Assembly (NCBI GenBank): GCA_022113835.1
Contig: JAILWY010000022.1
Coordinates: 2,852,001 to 2,916,000, forward strand
DNA length: 64,000 nt
Source: Atopsyche davidsoni
Lineage: Eukaryota > Arthropoda > Insecta > Trichoptera > Hydrobiosidae
Reading direction: 5' to 3'
How positions within the stretch are numbered: the first letter of the stretch is position 1; each line of letters begins with the position of its first letter. The notes under the pieces were generated by a model, which saw only the letters and a program-made list of their open reading frames with translations, was not told the DNA's origin and did no database searches. Shown in pieces: positions 26,701-34,316 of this stretch. The position numbers and the translations under genes are program-made.

Positions 26701-28336
26701 CTAAGAACAAAATAAATATTTTAAGAGATTATATTATTTTTTCTGTTTTCCTAAAGCAAGTATGCAAAATATGAATCGTTTTTATAAATTAAGGTACCTC
26801 ATGTTCGTATATACAGATAAGTAATAAATGTCACACTTTGTCTAAGTAAAAGATTAAGCGTCTGCTTTAATAAAATGGGTGCAATTTTTCAGCCAAATTA
26901 CACTTCCATCTAAATTATTTATATAAAAAAAAAAACATTCTCAAGCGAGAAGTCGGTTTTTCAGTGTTTACTCCACTTCCGGCACACGTGAGGGTGTCTC
27001 GTGTCGTTTAATCAAGATTACAATAACACCGTTTGTTTGCAAAGTATATATGAGCACAGGGTAAAGCAAGCTCTTAAGGAACACTAATATATTTACAAAA
27101 AATACGAGTTCGCAGTTCATGTACTACAAACTTTCCTAGAGTGTTATTGAAAAGAACAAAACATGCATAATTTTATGTAGTGCTGAAATTTATTAATTAA
27201 ACGCCATTTTATTAATAATTATTTTTCACAAAAGGTCCATAATTGCGTGCTTTACCCTGGAAGTACTTTTCTTCGGTACTGAACGCTTTTAAGCTAGATT
27301 GATCTCACTAGGCTCACGGGTTTCGCTTTAAATTGAAATGTATCTACTGAAGCAGGGTAATCCAACAATCGTGGCCCAGAAGCACGGCCTATGTTTAAAA
27401 TCGAAACACTGGACAGGCAAAGTATTTGGAAAGGCTTTGACTGCATGCCTCTTGACAAGCGATGCCTTGTTAAATAAAATATTTGTAAATAGCAGTGCTT
27501 TATATTGGATTCTGCCCTTTTGCCGTTGATTACTTTTCAATAGTGAAACAAGCATTCCTCAAATTTAAATGGGAAATTGTTGCCTGCTTAAATACTGTAA
27601 ATATATATTTTACATAATTATTATGTTTTAGCCAATTGGCTACAAACATTGACAACAAAGTAATGGAGAGTGTTGAATGAGAACTGGGATTCTGGAGAGA
27701 AAATTAAAGTGAAGATTGAGACAGCACACAGTACGATTAATAATTTGATAAAAATACTATGCTCAAGAGATATAAACAATGAAATCTCACTGGAGATTCA
27801 CCAAGTGTTATGTCGTCTCAGTTTTCCTTTGTGGAGTCGAAGCTTGGACACTGCATACAGCTACTGTTCAAAGAATTGAGGCAGCAGAAATGTGGCTGTA
27901 TGGGATAAGATAGGTTGACAAATGAAAGAGTCTTCCACAGAATGAGCAAAGACAGTGAACTCTTGACGTTGGTAAAGAAGTTGAAGTTCTTTTGTAAGTA
28001 TAGCATCCAACAGCTGATTGTTCAAGGAAAAATCTAAGAAAAAAGAGGCGAAGCTTAAGGGACAGGTCCAGGATAGAGATATGTTCAGAGGATAGGCGTC
28101 AGAAGAAGAAGTTCTTCTTCCAGGTATGCTGCGTTCGGATGTATTTCGACTATCAGGGTGTTGAGAAATACAGATGGCTTGTGCTTACTGAACAGGAGGG
28201 ACAGCAGCCAGATGACGAAGATGGCGGTCTTGGCTCGTCCCGTGGTGGACTTGAACTTCAGAGGGAAGCAGATGGCGTACCAGCGGTCCACGGAGATGAA
28301 GGTCAGCGTCAGCACGGAGACTGTCACGGACACCGA
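284..28336 (-). CDS. Allatotropin receptor (orexin receptor-like GPCR), 3' six exons; 5' end missing
   Basis: A rhodopsin-family (class A) neuropeptide receptor of the plasma membrane. Six exons were joined by hand: 28336-28189, 25964-25823, 24556-24432, 12450-12294, 11522-11410 and 582-284. All junctions are GT-AG and phases agree, giving 984 nt (327 residues plus TGA). Seen: TM3 ending in DRWYAICFPL, FKSTTGRAK in loop 2, the extracellular loop 2 cysteine in TQCAPTW, TM5 followed by RVLWKSDNIPG, RRKAAKM before a TM6 with FAVCYFPVHL, and SHWLCYANSAVNPLIYNF in TM7. Known: DRW in place of DRY, and the SHWL-YANSA-NP-IYN block, are typical of orexin receptors and their insect orthologues, the allatotropin receptors (Gq/calcium signalling in juvenile hormone control, gut and heart activity). 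The N terminus, TM1 and TM2 are absent from the window. Assignment to this subfamily is strong; ligand identity is inferred. Confidence 0.9.
770..1195 (+). repeat. Unclassified ~530 bp repeat, copy A (diverged)
   Basis: Most diverged of four related copies. It shares the block CCTGAAAATGGACGTTAATT near 1072, the GCGAAAAATCGACT block near 822 and the tail AAAGTGACAATTAAATTAAT ending near 1190. It breaks off after AAATG, where the other copies continue ACACGATTTCGCC. No terminal inverted repeats and no coding capacity are evident. Class unknown. Confidence 0.75.
1597..2535 (+). mobile_element. Internally deleted mariner element (mauritiana-like)
   Basis: About 939 bp with imperfect terminal inverted repeats near 30 bp: CGGTGTGTGCATTAATTTTT from 1599 and its reverse complement ending at 2533. 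TA at 1595-1596 and 2536-2537 fits the TA target duplication of Tc1/mariner elements. The inside encodes a broken mariner transposase. Full elements are about 1.3 kb, so roughly a quarter is missing. It lies in the last receptor intron, on the strand opposite to the gene. Confidence 0.88.
1740..2548 (+). pseudogene. Mariner transposase remnant, frameshifted and deleted
   Basis: It starts MSTFVPTKRNLREALLFCF, a typical mariner N-terminal helix-turn-helix start. A frameshift near 1880-1920 moves the reading to DVDDKERPGQPKKF, then a second DNA-binding part (ELAKSLGVDRATISRHLKAL) and WVPHEL. An internal deletion after ILEMLLETEKW removes the region with the first catalytic Asp. The reading resumes at FHNNNVLPH, then HPPYSPDLAPSDYQLF. 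The second catalytic Asp of the usual HDNA motif is Asn here; the third (SPDLAPSDY) is kept. It cannot encode an active enzyme. The end VPIFYNKAPISRK differs from the usual WEKC-SDG-YFE ending. Confidence 0.9.
2938..3446 (-). repeat. Unclassified ~530 bp repeat, copy B (inverted)
   Basis: Inverted relative to copies A, C and D. On the plus strand it runs from GGCGAAATCGTGTCATTTAA through AACGTCCATTTTCAGGGTAA to CTCGATTATGGGACC. It is closest to copies C and D and is complete at both ends. With copy C it forms a long inverted pair separated by about 400 bp. Short open frames inside are by chance. Confidence 0.8.
3846..4373 (+). repeat. Unclassified ~530 bp repeat, copy C
   Basis: Runs from CTTAAGGGTCTAAGTCCCAT to TGACACGATTTCGCC. 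It shares with copy D the blocks GATTCGTCATGTCCCT and CCTGAAAATGGACGTTAATT. The ends do not match as terminal inverted repeats and no clear target duplication is visible, so a DNA-transposon origin is not shown. Its inverted partner is copy B. Confidence 0.8.
5688..5766. repeat. TA dinucleotide microsatellite
   Basis: An almost pure TA run of about 75 bases. Such tracts are unstable in length and able to form cruciforms. Confidence 0.95.
6171..6575. mobile_element. Palindromic repeat family 1, copy 1 (hammerhead-like core)
   Basis: The centre is an inverted repeat with arms 6199-6282 and 6307-6390, each about 84 bp and nearly identical. Both arms hold GGTTGGCGAAACCGGTCAC in opposite orientation. 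The left side, read on the minus strand (about 6296-6255), holds the whole core: TTGATAATGCCAACGTG, then GGTTGGC, GAAA, CCGG and TC. The right arm has lost the first part of that core. The flank motif AGTACTTGGTGGAATTCCAT occurs at 6178-6197 and inverted at 6548-6568, so about 405 bp probably belong to one insertion. Confidence 0.7.
7046..7578 (+). repeat. Unclassified ~530 bp repeat, copy D
   Basis: Begins CTTTAAGGGTCTAGGTCCCA and ends TGACACGATTTCGCC, the same limits as copy C. I found no further copy of its CCTGAAAATGGACGTTAATT block in the rest of the window, so the family is concentrated in the first 7.6 kb. Confidence 0.8.
11410..11522 (-). CDS. Receptor exon e: extracellular loop 3 and TM7
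   Basis: Acceptor gtttcag precedes A at 11522 and donor AGTG|gtaaga follows 11410. Encodes YAFNMEQTDVMIFLALL, then SHWLCYANSAVNPLIYNFMSG. The NPLIY motif of class A receptors is intact. The SHWL-YANSA signature is the best single indicator of the orexin/allatotropin receptor group. The last G joins GT of the final exon to read Gly-Lys, as in FLSGKFREEF of orexin receptors. Phase 2 in, phase 1 out. Confidence 0.94.
11523..12293 (-). other. Receptor intron between exons d and e (771 bp)
   Basis: AT-rich intron with donor gtacac and acceptor gtttcag. No element or RNA gene is recognised in it. Confidence 0.8.
12294..12450 (-). CDS. Receptor exon d: intracellular loop 3 and TM6
   Basis: Acceptor tttgttgtag precedes GG at 12450; donor CTCAG|gtacac follows 12294. 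Encodes MTSNRRNTMSAHANASTEG, then SRRKAAKMLVAVVVMFAVCY and FPVHLIAVLR. It carries the basic RRKAAKM end of loop 3 and the FAVCYFP kink of TM6. The donor gtacac is not ideal, but it is the only one that joins in frame to the next exon and gives VLRYAFNM. Reading through instead gives a non-receptor tail. The exon lies only 67 bp from a mariner insertion on its upstream side. Confidence 0.92.
12518..13387 (+). mobile_element. Internally deleted mariner element (cecropia/Hsmar1-like)
   Basis: The left terminal repeat CGAGGACGGCCCGATAAGTA continues with CTTAGCC. The right end, read in reverse, has CGAGGGCAGTCCGATAAATA then CTTAGCC, with a few extra bases outside. TA at 12516-12517 and 13388-13389 fits a TA target duplication. 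At about 870 bp against the usual 1.3 kb it is clearly deleted. It is inserted against the gene's direction and ends 67 bp before the acceptor of receptor exon d. Confidence 0.88.
12639..13317 (+). pseudogene. Mariner transposase remnant, several deletions
   Basis: Starts MEKEQYRSVIRFLFLEGNSR, then the paired helix-turn-helix region with VKNWFNEFQRG and the linker DEPRPGVPK. The second DNA-binding part has lost residues after KVREI, and the frame breaks after LGMRKLS near 12980. The region with the first catalytic Asp is missing. The reading resumes as FWDSQGAIYIVYLDKS with the second catalytic motif FHHDNAPTH intact. The third-Asp motif (usually PHPPYSPDLAPSD) is deleted. The C-terminal RWVKCIELKGDYFEK remains and ends at the stop near 13317. 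Two of three catalytic Asp regions are gone, so it is inactive. Confidence 0.92.
13662..13797. repeat. Short inverted repeat pair, possible MITE remnant
   Basis: ATGCGATGGATCGTTGTA at 13662-13679 and its near reverse complement at 13780-13797 (two mismatches in 18). The middle is a TA-rich stretch. Similar pieces (GAATGCGATGGAT) recur near 13816. The nature is uncertain. Confidence 0.4.
18321..18556. mobile_element. Palindromic repeat family 2, copy 1 (hammerhead-like core)
   Basis: Arms 18361-18450 and 18467-18556 are imperfect inverted copies around a 16 bp loop. The flank TCTTGTCGAGGGACAAGGCA at 18321-18340 recurs, inverted, near the second copy at 50190. The plus-strand core at 18468-18510 reads GCAT, CTGATGA, T, a short stem II, GAAA, then GTC and ATGC. 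The minus-strand core at 18449-18407 has CTGGTGA, a GACC/GGTC stem II, GAAA and ACTAGT. GCAT and ATGC would pair as stem I in both. Confidence 0.7.
19611..19735 (-). repeat. Possible third palindromic/hammerhead-like repeat remnant
   Basis: On the minus strand, 19667-19626 reads CCTTGAAGATGGTTCCAACA, then CGTTATCCGAAAACTTC. The order TGAAGA, T, GG..CC stem and GAAA is the same as in families 1 and 2. The flanks GATTTGGTGTTTCTC and CACCCAAGAAATCAAATC look like an inverted pair. No GUC with matching stem I is clear, so this is tentative. Confidence 0.35.
20168..20490 (+). pseudogene. RTE-like LINE reverse transcriptase tail, copy 1
   Basis: This matches the piece at 27810-28060 at DNA level: TCGTCTCAGTTTTCCTTTAT, then CAAAGAATTGAGGCAACATG, AATGAAAGATTC, GAACTCCTGACGTTACTAAA, CAGCTGATTGTCCATGA. 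Translated with frameshifts it resembles the C-terminal end of insect endonuclease-reverse transcriptases (RIEA.., VTNER.., RELLTLVKK, YFGH, QLIVQGKIEG). Both copies are heavily decayed. Confidence 0.65.
20970..21124. repeat. 53 bp inverted repeat with 50 bp loop
   Basis: 20970-21022 and 21073-21124 are reverse complements except for one base in a T run. The left arm starts CTAATATGATTAGGCATATT. A strong hairpin or foldback MITE is likely. No hammerhead-like core is seen in it. Confidence 0.85.
22339..22445 (+). repeat. tRNA-Lys-like SINE fragment, copy 1
   Basis: The head TAGCTTAGGGGTTG resembles a pol III A box, and GCTTCGATACC at 22396-22406 resembles a B box. Between them TTGA-CTCTTGA-TCAA could form an anticodon arm with CTT (Lys). 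The downstream part AAATCCTGAAATGGTA is shared with 37567-37582. It is not a functional tRNA: the acceptor stem does not pair. Confidence 0.55.
24432..24556 (-). CDS. Receptor exon c: TM5 and start of intracellular loop 3
   Basis: Acceptor atcctcag precedes G at 24556 and donor T|gtaagt follows 24432. Encodes LPLLLMTIAYCQIVRVLWKS followed by DNIPGH and a polar loop rich in Ser, Thr and Asn. The tyrosine in TM5 and the RVLW-SD-IPG stretch match the orexin and allatotropin receptor pattern (FRKLW..QIPG in vertebrates). Phase 2 in, phase 1 out; the split codon with the next exon reads TGG (Trp). Confidence 0.92.
24557..25822 (-). other. Receptor intron between exons b and c (1266 bp)
   Basis: AT-rich intron, donor gtaagt at 25822 and acceptor cag at 24557. 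Nothing else is recognised; open frames are short. Confidence 0.8.
25823..25964 (-). CDS. Receptor exon b: extracellular loop 2 and start of TM5
   Basis: Acceptor ttattcgcag precedes 25964 and donor TC|gtaagt follows 25823. The first two bases complete an Asn codon with the last A of the previous exon. The peptide begins MPEFVMLQVMKSSKIRFQLD and continues with TQCAPTW, which supplies the conserved extracellular loop 2 cysteine that bonds to the top of TM3. It ends LKWHIVKLVFLYS at the outer half of TM5. Length is 142 bp, phase 1 in and phase 2 out. Confidence 0.93.
26083..26390 (+). pseudogene. piggyBac-like transposase N-terminal fragment
   Basis: An open frame reads SDSEQSDNNEEGEWSENDNP, then PPIIEHFLGQSGVVVMPSN. 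After PQSVYRFN, a one-base shift continues as LFIGNDLFDYV. An acidic N terminus, then an F.G..GV segment and a LF..DLF.Y block, is the usual start of insect piggyBac-family transposases. Nothing with the catalytic Asp residues follows. The fragment begins about 100 bp from receptor exon b. The family call rests on pattern memory, hence moderate confidence. Confidence 0.45.
27663..28090 (+). pseudogene. RTE-like LINE reverse transcriptase tail, copy 2
   Basis: Longer and better kept than copy 1. The reading begins LNENWDSGEKIKVKIETAHS, passes ILCSRDIN, shifts, and continues with pieces like VQRIEAAEMWLY, TNERVFHRMSKDSELLTLVK and QQLIVQGKI, ending near a GAAGAAGAAG tract. These are hallmarks of the C-terminal part of insect RTE/BovB-type endonuclease-reverse transcriptases. 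It is on the strand opposite to the receptor and ends about 100 bp from exon a. Confidence 0.75.
28189..28336 (-). CDS. Receptor exon a: TM3, DRW motif, loop 2, TM4
   Basis: First receptor exon visible in the window. Acceptor ttgttgcag lies just before TCG at 28336 (phase 0) and donor A|gtaagc follows 28189, leaving phase 1. It encodes SVSVTVSVLTLTFISVDRW, then YAICFPLKFKSTTGRAKTAI and TM4 ending WLLSLLF. Orexin receptors have a closely matching stretch (QSVSVSVSVLTL, DRWYAIC, FKST). The glutamine expected just before SVSV would be the last codon of the missing upstream exon. Translating past 28189 gives no receptor-like residues, which supports the donor. Confidence 0.93.
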
Positions 28337-29492
28337 CTGCAACAACAGGATCCTCACTTAATCACAAGTACACATCAATGATAATTATTGCATAAGATCA
28401 ACTTCGTTTTTGTCGTACTTCGAATCTTCAGGCGGATTCCTGAAAATGGCCGCAGACTGAAACGCCTGAAAATTTTTGATACAATAGATTTCACGAATAC
28501 ATCGTATAAAATAATGATGCATCTGATAAATTTTAATTAATATTATGTCTTTGTGGTTTATCTCAAATATTTAATCAACTAACTGTTAATGCTCACACAG
28601 GAAATCGAGCTGAATCTATGATATTTCAATATAATCATATCCTATATATCTGAAGGGTTGGTAAATAGTATATCTTAATGCAGAAATACTTGACTCATTG
28701 AGTGTGGGGTTTAATAATATATACAGTAGTATTTCCATGAATAAATAGAATAATATTAATATACTTAATAATATTATTCATACAGTTTGAGTTTAAAAAA
28801 AATATATCGTGTATTAATAACAAACTCACTGGGATGAGGTGGTTTTAAAAAAATAATTTATAGTGGATTATTATATTTTATGTACTTTTTTTCTGTCTGT
28901 TCATTCTTAAAGAAAACGTCTGACCTCGACGACGTTGTTGACAGGAAAGATCCAGTTTGTTTGTCATGTTAGTATTTTCGTAAATGTGCCCAGTCTGTCT
29001 TACTACAAAGGTAATTTAAATGTTCAAACATCTCAATATAAAATAGTAATTATCAACCGATCTGCAATTACCATGAATTGCACCAATTTCAGGTTTATAT
29101 GTGAAGAAGTGGTGATAACCAAAAACACTCAATTATTAATGAAAGGGTTGGGAAATCATCGGACCGCTTGTTTTGACTAACTTTAAATTGAAATATGGAT
29201 GGCAAAAAATATTTAAAATATATCTCATGGGTCTTCGCTACATATCGATGGGAACTTTTGAAGTCCCTGAAGGGTGGACTCGATATCAAATCGAAGGGTT
29301 TTCCCATGAAATGCAGCTTCACTGAAGGGTGTATCTGGTGCGTGAATTGGACGTGTCCTTCTGAAAAAAATGATGATAAGGGTGAAAACGACCAACATAA
29401 CTAAACACAACACTAAACTAATCTCAATAATTTTTTTTAGAGTAAAAAGTAGTAAACAATCGGTTATATATAATAATTTTACATATAAAAAT

Positions 29493-29720
29493 ATATTTTG
29501 AATAAAAATACTTGAGTGATTTTCCACATTTTTGTTTTTATTAGTGACCGGTTTCGCCAACCTTTCACGTTGGCATTATCAAACAGAGTTTGATAATGCC
29601 AACGTGAAAGGTTGGCGAAACCGGTCACTAATAAAAACAAAAATGTGGAAAATCACTCAAGTATTTTTATTCAAAATATTAAAATGGAATTCCACCAAGT
29701 ACTCTCTGTCAAAAATATTG
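29493..29720. mobile_element. Palindromic repeat family 1, copy 2: perfect 92 bp arms
   Basis: 29493-29584 and 29588-29679 are exact reverse complements over 92 bases around the three-base loop AGA. Each arm holds one complete core. On the plus strand: TTGATAA at 29590-29596, stem II GCCAAC (29598-29603) with GTTGGC (29611-29616), GAAA at 29617-29620, CCGG, and GTC at 29624-29626. The right flank carries the family end TGGAATTCCACCAAGTACTC. No coding capacity; short frames across it are by chance. Confidence 0.85.
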
Positions 29721-32700
29721 AATTTCTTAATATAAAAATATGTAAAATTATTTTCTGTATACAGCGAATCCACAGAAAATCTACATACTATAATAGAGTG
29801 GTTTTATACCAATGCTTTACATTTATCGATTTATGAGATTGTTAATAATTTTATAATAATTGAATATAAAATGTTAACATAGCGGATTTAAAAAATCCTA
29901 AAATTTTCGAGTCTGTGCTATTGTTTCAGTGAAATTTGTAATACGTCTTTGTATCCCTGTATATTTGTTTAAAGACATTACGCTACTATTGTTAAATATT
30001 TTGAATTAATCTTTAATTTAATATATATTAAAACAAGACTGGCTTAAAGAGCTCACCTTTGGTTTATCGCGAAAGATTTATTTCTATCTTTCAAAATACA
30101 GCCCACATTCATAGTCTAAAATGAAAAATGTAATACACACGTGGGCAAAAAGATTCATAATTGATATTATATTATTAGTATGAACTAAATTATAAGATCA
30201 ACTCATATTTTTCAGTTATACAGACAAATTAAATAAAATTTTGAACTTTTTTCATTGTTTGACGAGCCTTAAAGCATCTTGTATGACTTAATATTACTTT
30301 TAGATAATACAACATATATTTTTTTGTAATTGCACATGTATACATGAGTAACATGCCTATTTTACTGAATTAAATATTTTCTAACACAAACATCTGTTTA
30401 TAATATAATAAATCTTATTATTTTTAGATGAAGACGCAAGCAATCGAATACCTTAAGATTTTTATTCGGTCGATTAGGATCTATTAACATTCCGTATACC
30501 ACAATAGTAAATATGCCAAGAGCAGCCCAAAAAAATAAATAACATAATAGAGTACTTCCATTGCCTACAAAAATATATTTTATATATCGTTATTATTCAG
30601 ATCTCGTTCTGCTTCGTTCACGAATTCAGCAAATCAAAAGAAAAATCAACCAAAATCTATACAATACACATTTTCATCTATCACACACATTAGGCTTGAC
30701 CTTTCGATATTTTATCATGATTCTTAAGTTTTCTTGTTTTCCTGCATTCTAAGTGCTGAATGACAGACAAGATGGACGTAGAAAGAAGCTTTCAAGAGTC
30801 ATAATATACAATAAAACTATATTTTACATATTGGAGTCATCACAAGAGGTCCACAATATTTTTTGTCTCAAAAACCACGTTTCGACTTTTTTCTGTTTTT
30901 ATTAGACTCCCTGCTGTTTTACGATTTCATTGACTGCTTTTGATAATTGACACAGAACTTGTTATCTTTATGGGGTTTAATGTAGAGTGGACAATTTCCA
31001 ATCTAAAAACATATAGTTTTAATTCAACTACCTACTTTATTATGGCAGTAAAAATATTGTGATATTTACGGAACGCCTTAGGCCTAAAATTTAGTGATGA
31101 TCTGGGATTACATTTCGTGAACCCCCATTTACATTTCATGTACCCCATTTTTTTTGTTGTAAACCCCTTGCAGGTTAGATTCGACGGTTAGGGATTGAAA
31201 TAGAACACTTTGGGAATCTATGTGAAGAAGATTTTGGTCCGTTTTCATTGAATTGCTATATTTTTATTGATTGCTTAAATATACATACAACGGCTGCCAA
31301 AACCTGTAAAAACACTAACTTTATAATTAACTAAAAGTCCTCTGACTTTGTTTTAGTTACTTGTTTTAAAACTAGTCACAAGACTGCGTAAACTTCAAGT
31401 CTGCTTATAACATCCACCTTTCTCGGTAAGGCTTTAATGAAGACACGAATTTCCCTCTTCCGGTTGTGACAGCCAAAGTTAAAATTAAAGTTGGAGGCTG
31501 AGTTTATACAAACACGGTCAGAAAATTGCCACATCTAAATATATTTAAATTAATCCCAAAGTTTGTTAAGGTATCTCCATATTTCACAATTTGATGGAAC
31601 TTTCAGTAAGATGTGCTAAGATAGGTGTGTTTCTCACTTTCTCAATAGTTTTTTTTTTGTTTTTGTGCAAGTTGAATGGCAAACATCCAGCGACAAAGTT
31701 AGAAAAACTAAGTGTGGAAAGAATAATATAACGATAAGGTGTTACATATTGACTTACATTTGTGTCAACTTTGATAAGTTTTATATAATTCCTATAACTT
31801 AAGGTTTTGCTTCTACTCTGAAAAAAGGTAGGCATGGGACTTGTTTGATTAAATAAATAAATAAAAAACGCTATCTCATTGAGTGTAAAATGATTCGGAA
31901 AGATATTAAAAGTTTTATTTGCTTTACAATAGTGAATGCGTAAAATAAGGGAGCGTAGCTTTATTTTTATGGACATGTTGAACAATAAAACGCCTAACTT
32001 TCATGAAACGTAAAGGTTTTGAATAACTCGGCCTCCTGAAACAAGTTATAAAAAGTTTATCGCAATAAAAACCTTTTACTGCGAAGGGCTGAAGGCACAA
32101 TTGAAGCGGAGGATAAAATTTCTCGCGTATTAATTTCAGGAATAATTAAAAGTTATACCCACAAACACGAAAGATTAAGGGTGTCATTTGTATGTAGGCT
32201 TATTTTTTTAGGCTTACTATATTTTAATTGAATATATTAAAAAATGCCTTATAGACAATGCATGTCTTCTGATCAATATGAAAATGATTTTGTGAGGCAA
32301 ATTTAGATCAATCACTTTTAAACAGTTAACTAGTAAAACAGGTTTTTTTTTTGGTTAGGCCAAGTCAAGCAACTTCTTATAAAATATAATTTATTGAATA
32401 CAGCTTATTGCTGGTTAAGTTTTAGCATTGCAAAGACTTGAAGAAAATCGATTATCGATTTAATTTAAAAATTAAATTTTAATAAATGTCACTAGATGAA
32501 GCCTTGTTTTTGAAAATCTGATTCAATTTTATGTGGCATTAATGGATTGATAAAATTTTCTCAACCATATACCGTTGTTTACAGAAATACTTACATCCAC
32601 GAAAAGTAATTAAAATCTTTTTACTGTTGGTGCAATCTAAAACAAAAACAAAATTAAATCGCGAAAGAGTCGTATAATTTTAATTCTTCGTATATTGTAC

Positions 32701-32924
32701 AAACACCCGTTAAAACTTACATAAACCGCGAAAGGTTAGAACGTCCAAGTATTAATTTACGTCGTTAATTTTAAATCCACTTTACGGCTGAAGTTTCAAA
32801 TGACAATTAAAAAGACGGGCGAAACGTCAAAAAGTGCGAGTGACCGGAGAAAACGACGAAAAATACGTTTATATTTATTAAAAATAAATTTGATTAATTG
32901 TGTGATGTAAAATTTGTATATATA

Positions 32925-32943
32925 CTAACCTAACCTAACCTAA
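32925..32943 (-). repeat. Short telomere-type tract (TTAGG-like)
   Basis: CTAACCTAACCTAACCTAAA: three full CTAAC units, the complement of the insect telomere repeat TTAGG. Too short to mean more than a chance or interstitial tract. Confidence 0.5.
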
Positions 32944-33299
32944 ATATGACTTGTGAAAAAAAATATATGTTACACACATCGTATGAACTGGGCCTTTCCT
33001 GTAGACGACGTACATACAAATACTTGTGTAGCTAAATATTTATAATAACACTGTTTTTCACAGCAAATAAAAGTATATATTTTTATTATAAGTTTTACTA
33101 TTATTATTATCAATAAAAAAAAGTACATTGTTTATATAAAATGGTTATACTATAAATATATTCGGCTATCTTTTAAGCTTTCGAGTGATACTGAAAATTC
33201 AATAGCACTGCGTATACAATAGCCCTGCTCAATATAACACAAAATATATAATTTATTGGGTTAAAGGGTTAATTCAACTGAGTAATAAAAAAAAAAACC

Positions 33300-33430
33300 T
33301 CCTGGTATGGGGTGGGTCGGAGTGGATCACAGTTTAACCCTTGGGGGGCGGAGGGTGCGCCTACGCCGAGACCGACCCCTTACTGCCGCCCCATTAAGGC
33401 TCCGGACTGATTTGAGAGCCTCCAAATGGG
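33300..33430. other. GC-rich island of unknown nature
   Basis: A sharply bounded GC-rich stretch (GGTATGGGGTGGGTCGGAGT, later GGGGGGCGGAGGGTGCGCC) in very AT-rich surroundings. No frame is convincing. A similar island lies at 34085-34260. Both may be pieces of repeats not native to this spot. Confidence 0.35.
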
Positions 33431-34084
33431 CGGTGTGACAAAAATGTCCTCTTTTTTATAGAAAAAGATTTAGTACGTGCAAAAAAAAAACGAAGAGTAA
33501 TGGGTTTTATGGTTTTTGTGGGTGCCATGCTTCCTATGGGCTAGTGTTGTCGTTAATTATTTTGACACTTCGATACATTTTTTTTTAAATAAACTCTTTG
33601 CGTGTTGTTTTATTTAGCATCACGGTATTGTGGGTTTATTAAAAATGAGTGTAAGAGGTTGTTGTACTAATTTAAAATTTAAATAATAAGTAAATCAACT
33701 TAATATAGTAAGCTTTCGTTTAGTGTAGAATTTGTGGTTTGCTTATTTTGAAATTATAATAATAATTTAATTTAATTAATTAATATTTATTCCTATTATT
33801 TATCAATATTGCGTTTTAAGCTTGCATATAACGATTAATATGAATGCTCAGTAACAAGGTACTCTAAATCTAAATTTCTACGTTTCAGGTATAAGTCAAT
33901 TGCTTTTTATATAATGTTTAAAACCAGTTACACAAAGAGAATGAATTTAATCTCAATAAAAATTTATTGCTTTTTTACGGTGTTTTTTTTCAGCACTAAT
34001 GAGTTAGCCCCAAATTGAATAGTTTTTTTTTTTTCTGAATCGAAAGTAATTTAAAATGGTGGCTACCCCAATTTAGGCGCGTAA

Positions 34085-34260
34085 ATCAGAATCGCGTAGT
34101 GTGAGTCGCACGTGGGGTGAGTGTGCCCTCACAGGGCGGGTAAGGCTCTTGATAGGCCACTAAACACCCCCAGCCCCAGGGATCAATACAATCAGGATTC
34201 CCCCGAAGGGTTAACACGAAATGCGCATCCGGATCTCCTGGTCCTTCGTTTACTCCCATG
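34085..34260. other. GC-rich island next to a TA tract
   Basis: Contains TGAGTCGCACGTGGGGTGAG, GGGCGGGTAAGG and CCCCAGCCCCAGGGATC, then a TA microsatellite at 34278-34316. A minus-strand frame of 72 codons crosses it but matches nothing I know. Probably a repeat fragment. Confidence 0.35.
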
Positions 34261-34283
34261 TTTATTGAATTGACAATTATATA

Positions 34284-34316
<33 letters not shown>

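Larger units (their letters stand above)
25965..28188 (-). other. Receptor intron between exons a and b (2.2 kb)
   Basis: Donor gtaagc at 28188, acceptor cag at 25965. It contains a piggyBac-like fragment near the acceptor and an RTE-like LINE tail near the donor. 26700-27650 shows nothing I recognise. Confidence 0.75.

Noticed and set aside
29225..29560. 111-codon minus-strand frame with a hydrophobic stretch, next to a tttttcag acceptor-like site
   Set aside because: Its start comes from the palindromic repeat and the rest matches no receptor segment or family I know; a hydrophobic run is cheap in AT-rich DNA.
31584..31985. 133-codon minus-strand frame
   Set aside because: No recognisable domain, composition as expected from AT-rich noncoding DNA, no splice or promoter context.
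32925..32943. Telomere repeat as evidence of a chromosome end
   Set aside because: Only three to four units inside intronic DNA; such tracts are common by chance in insects.
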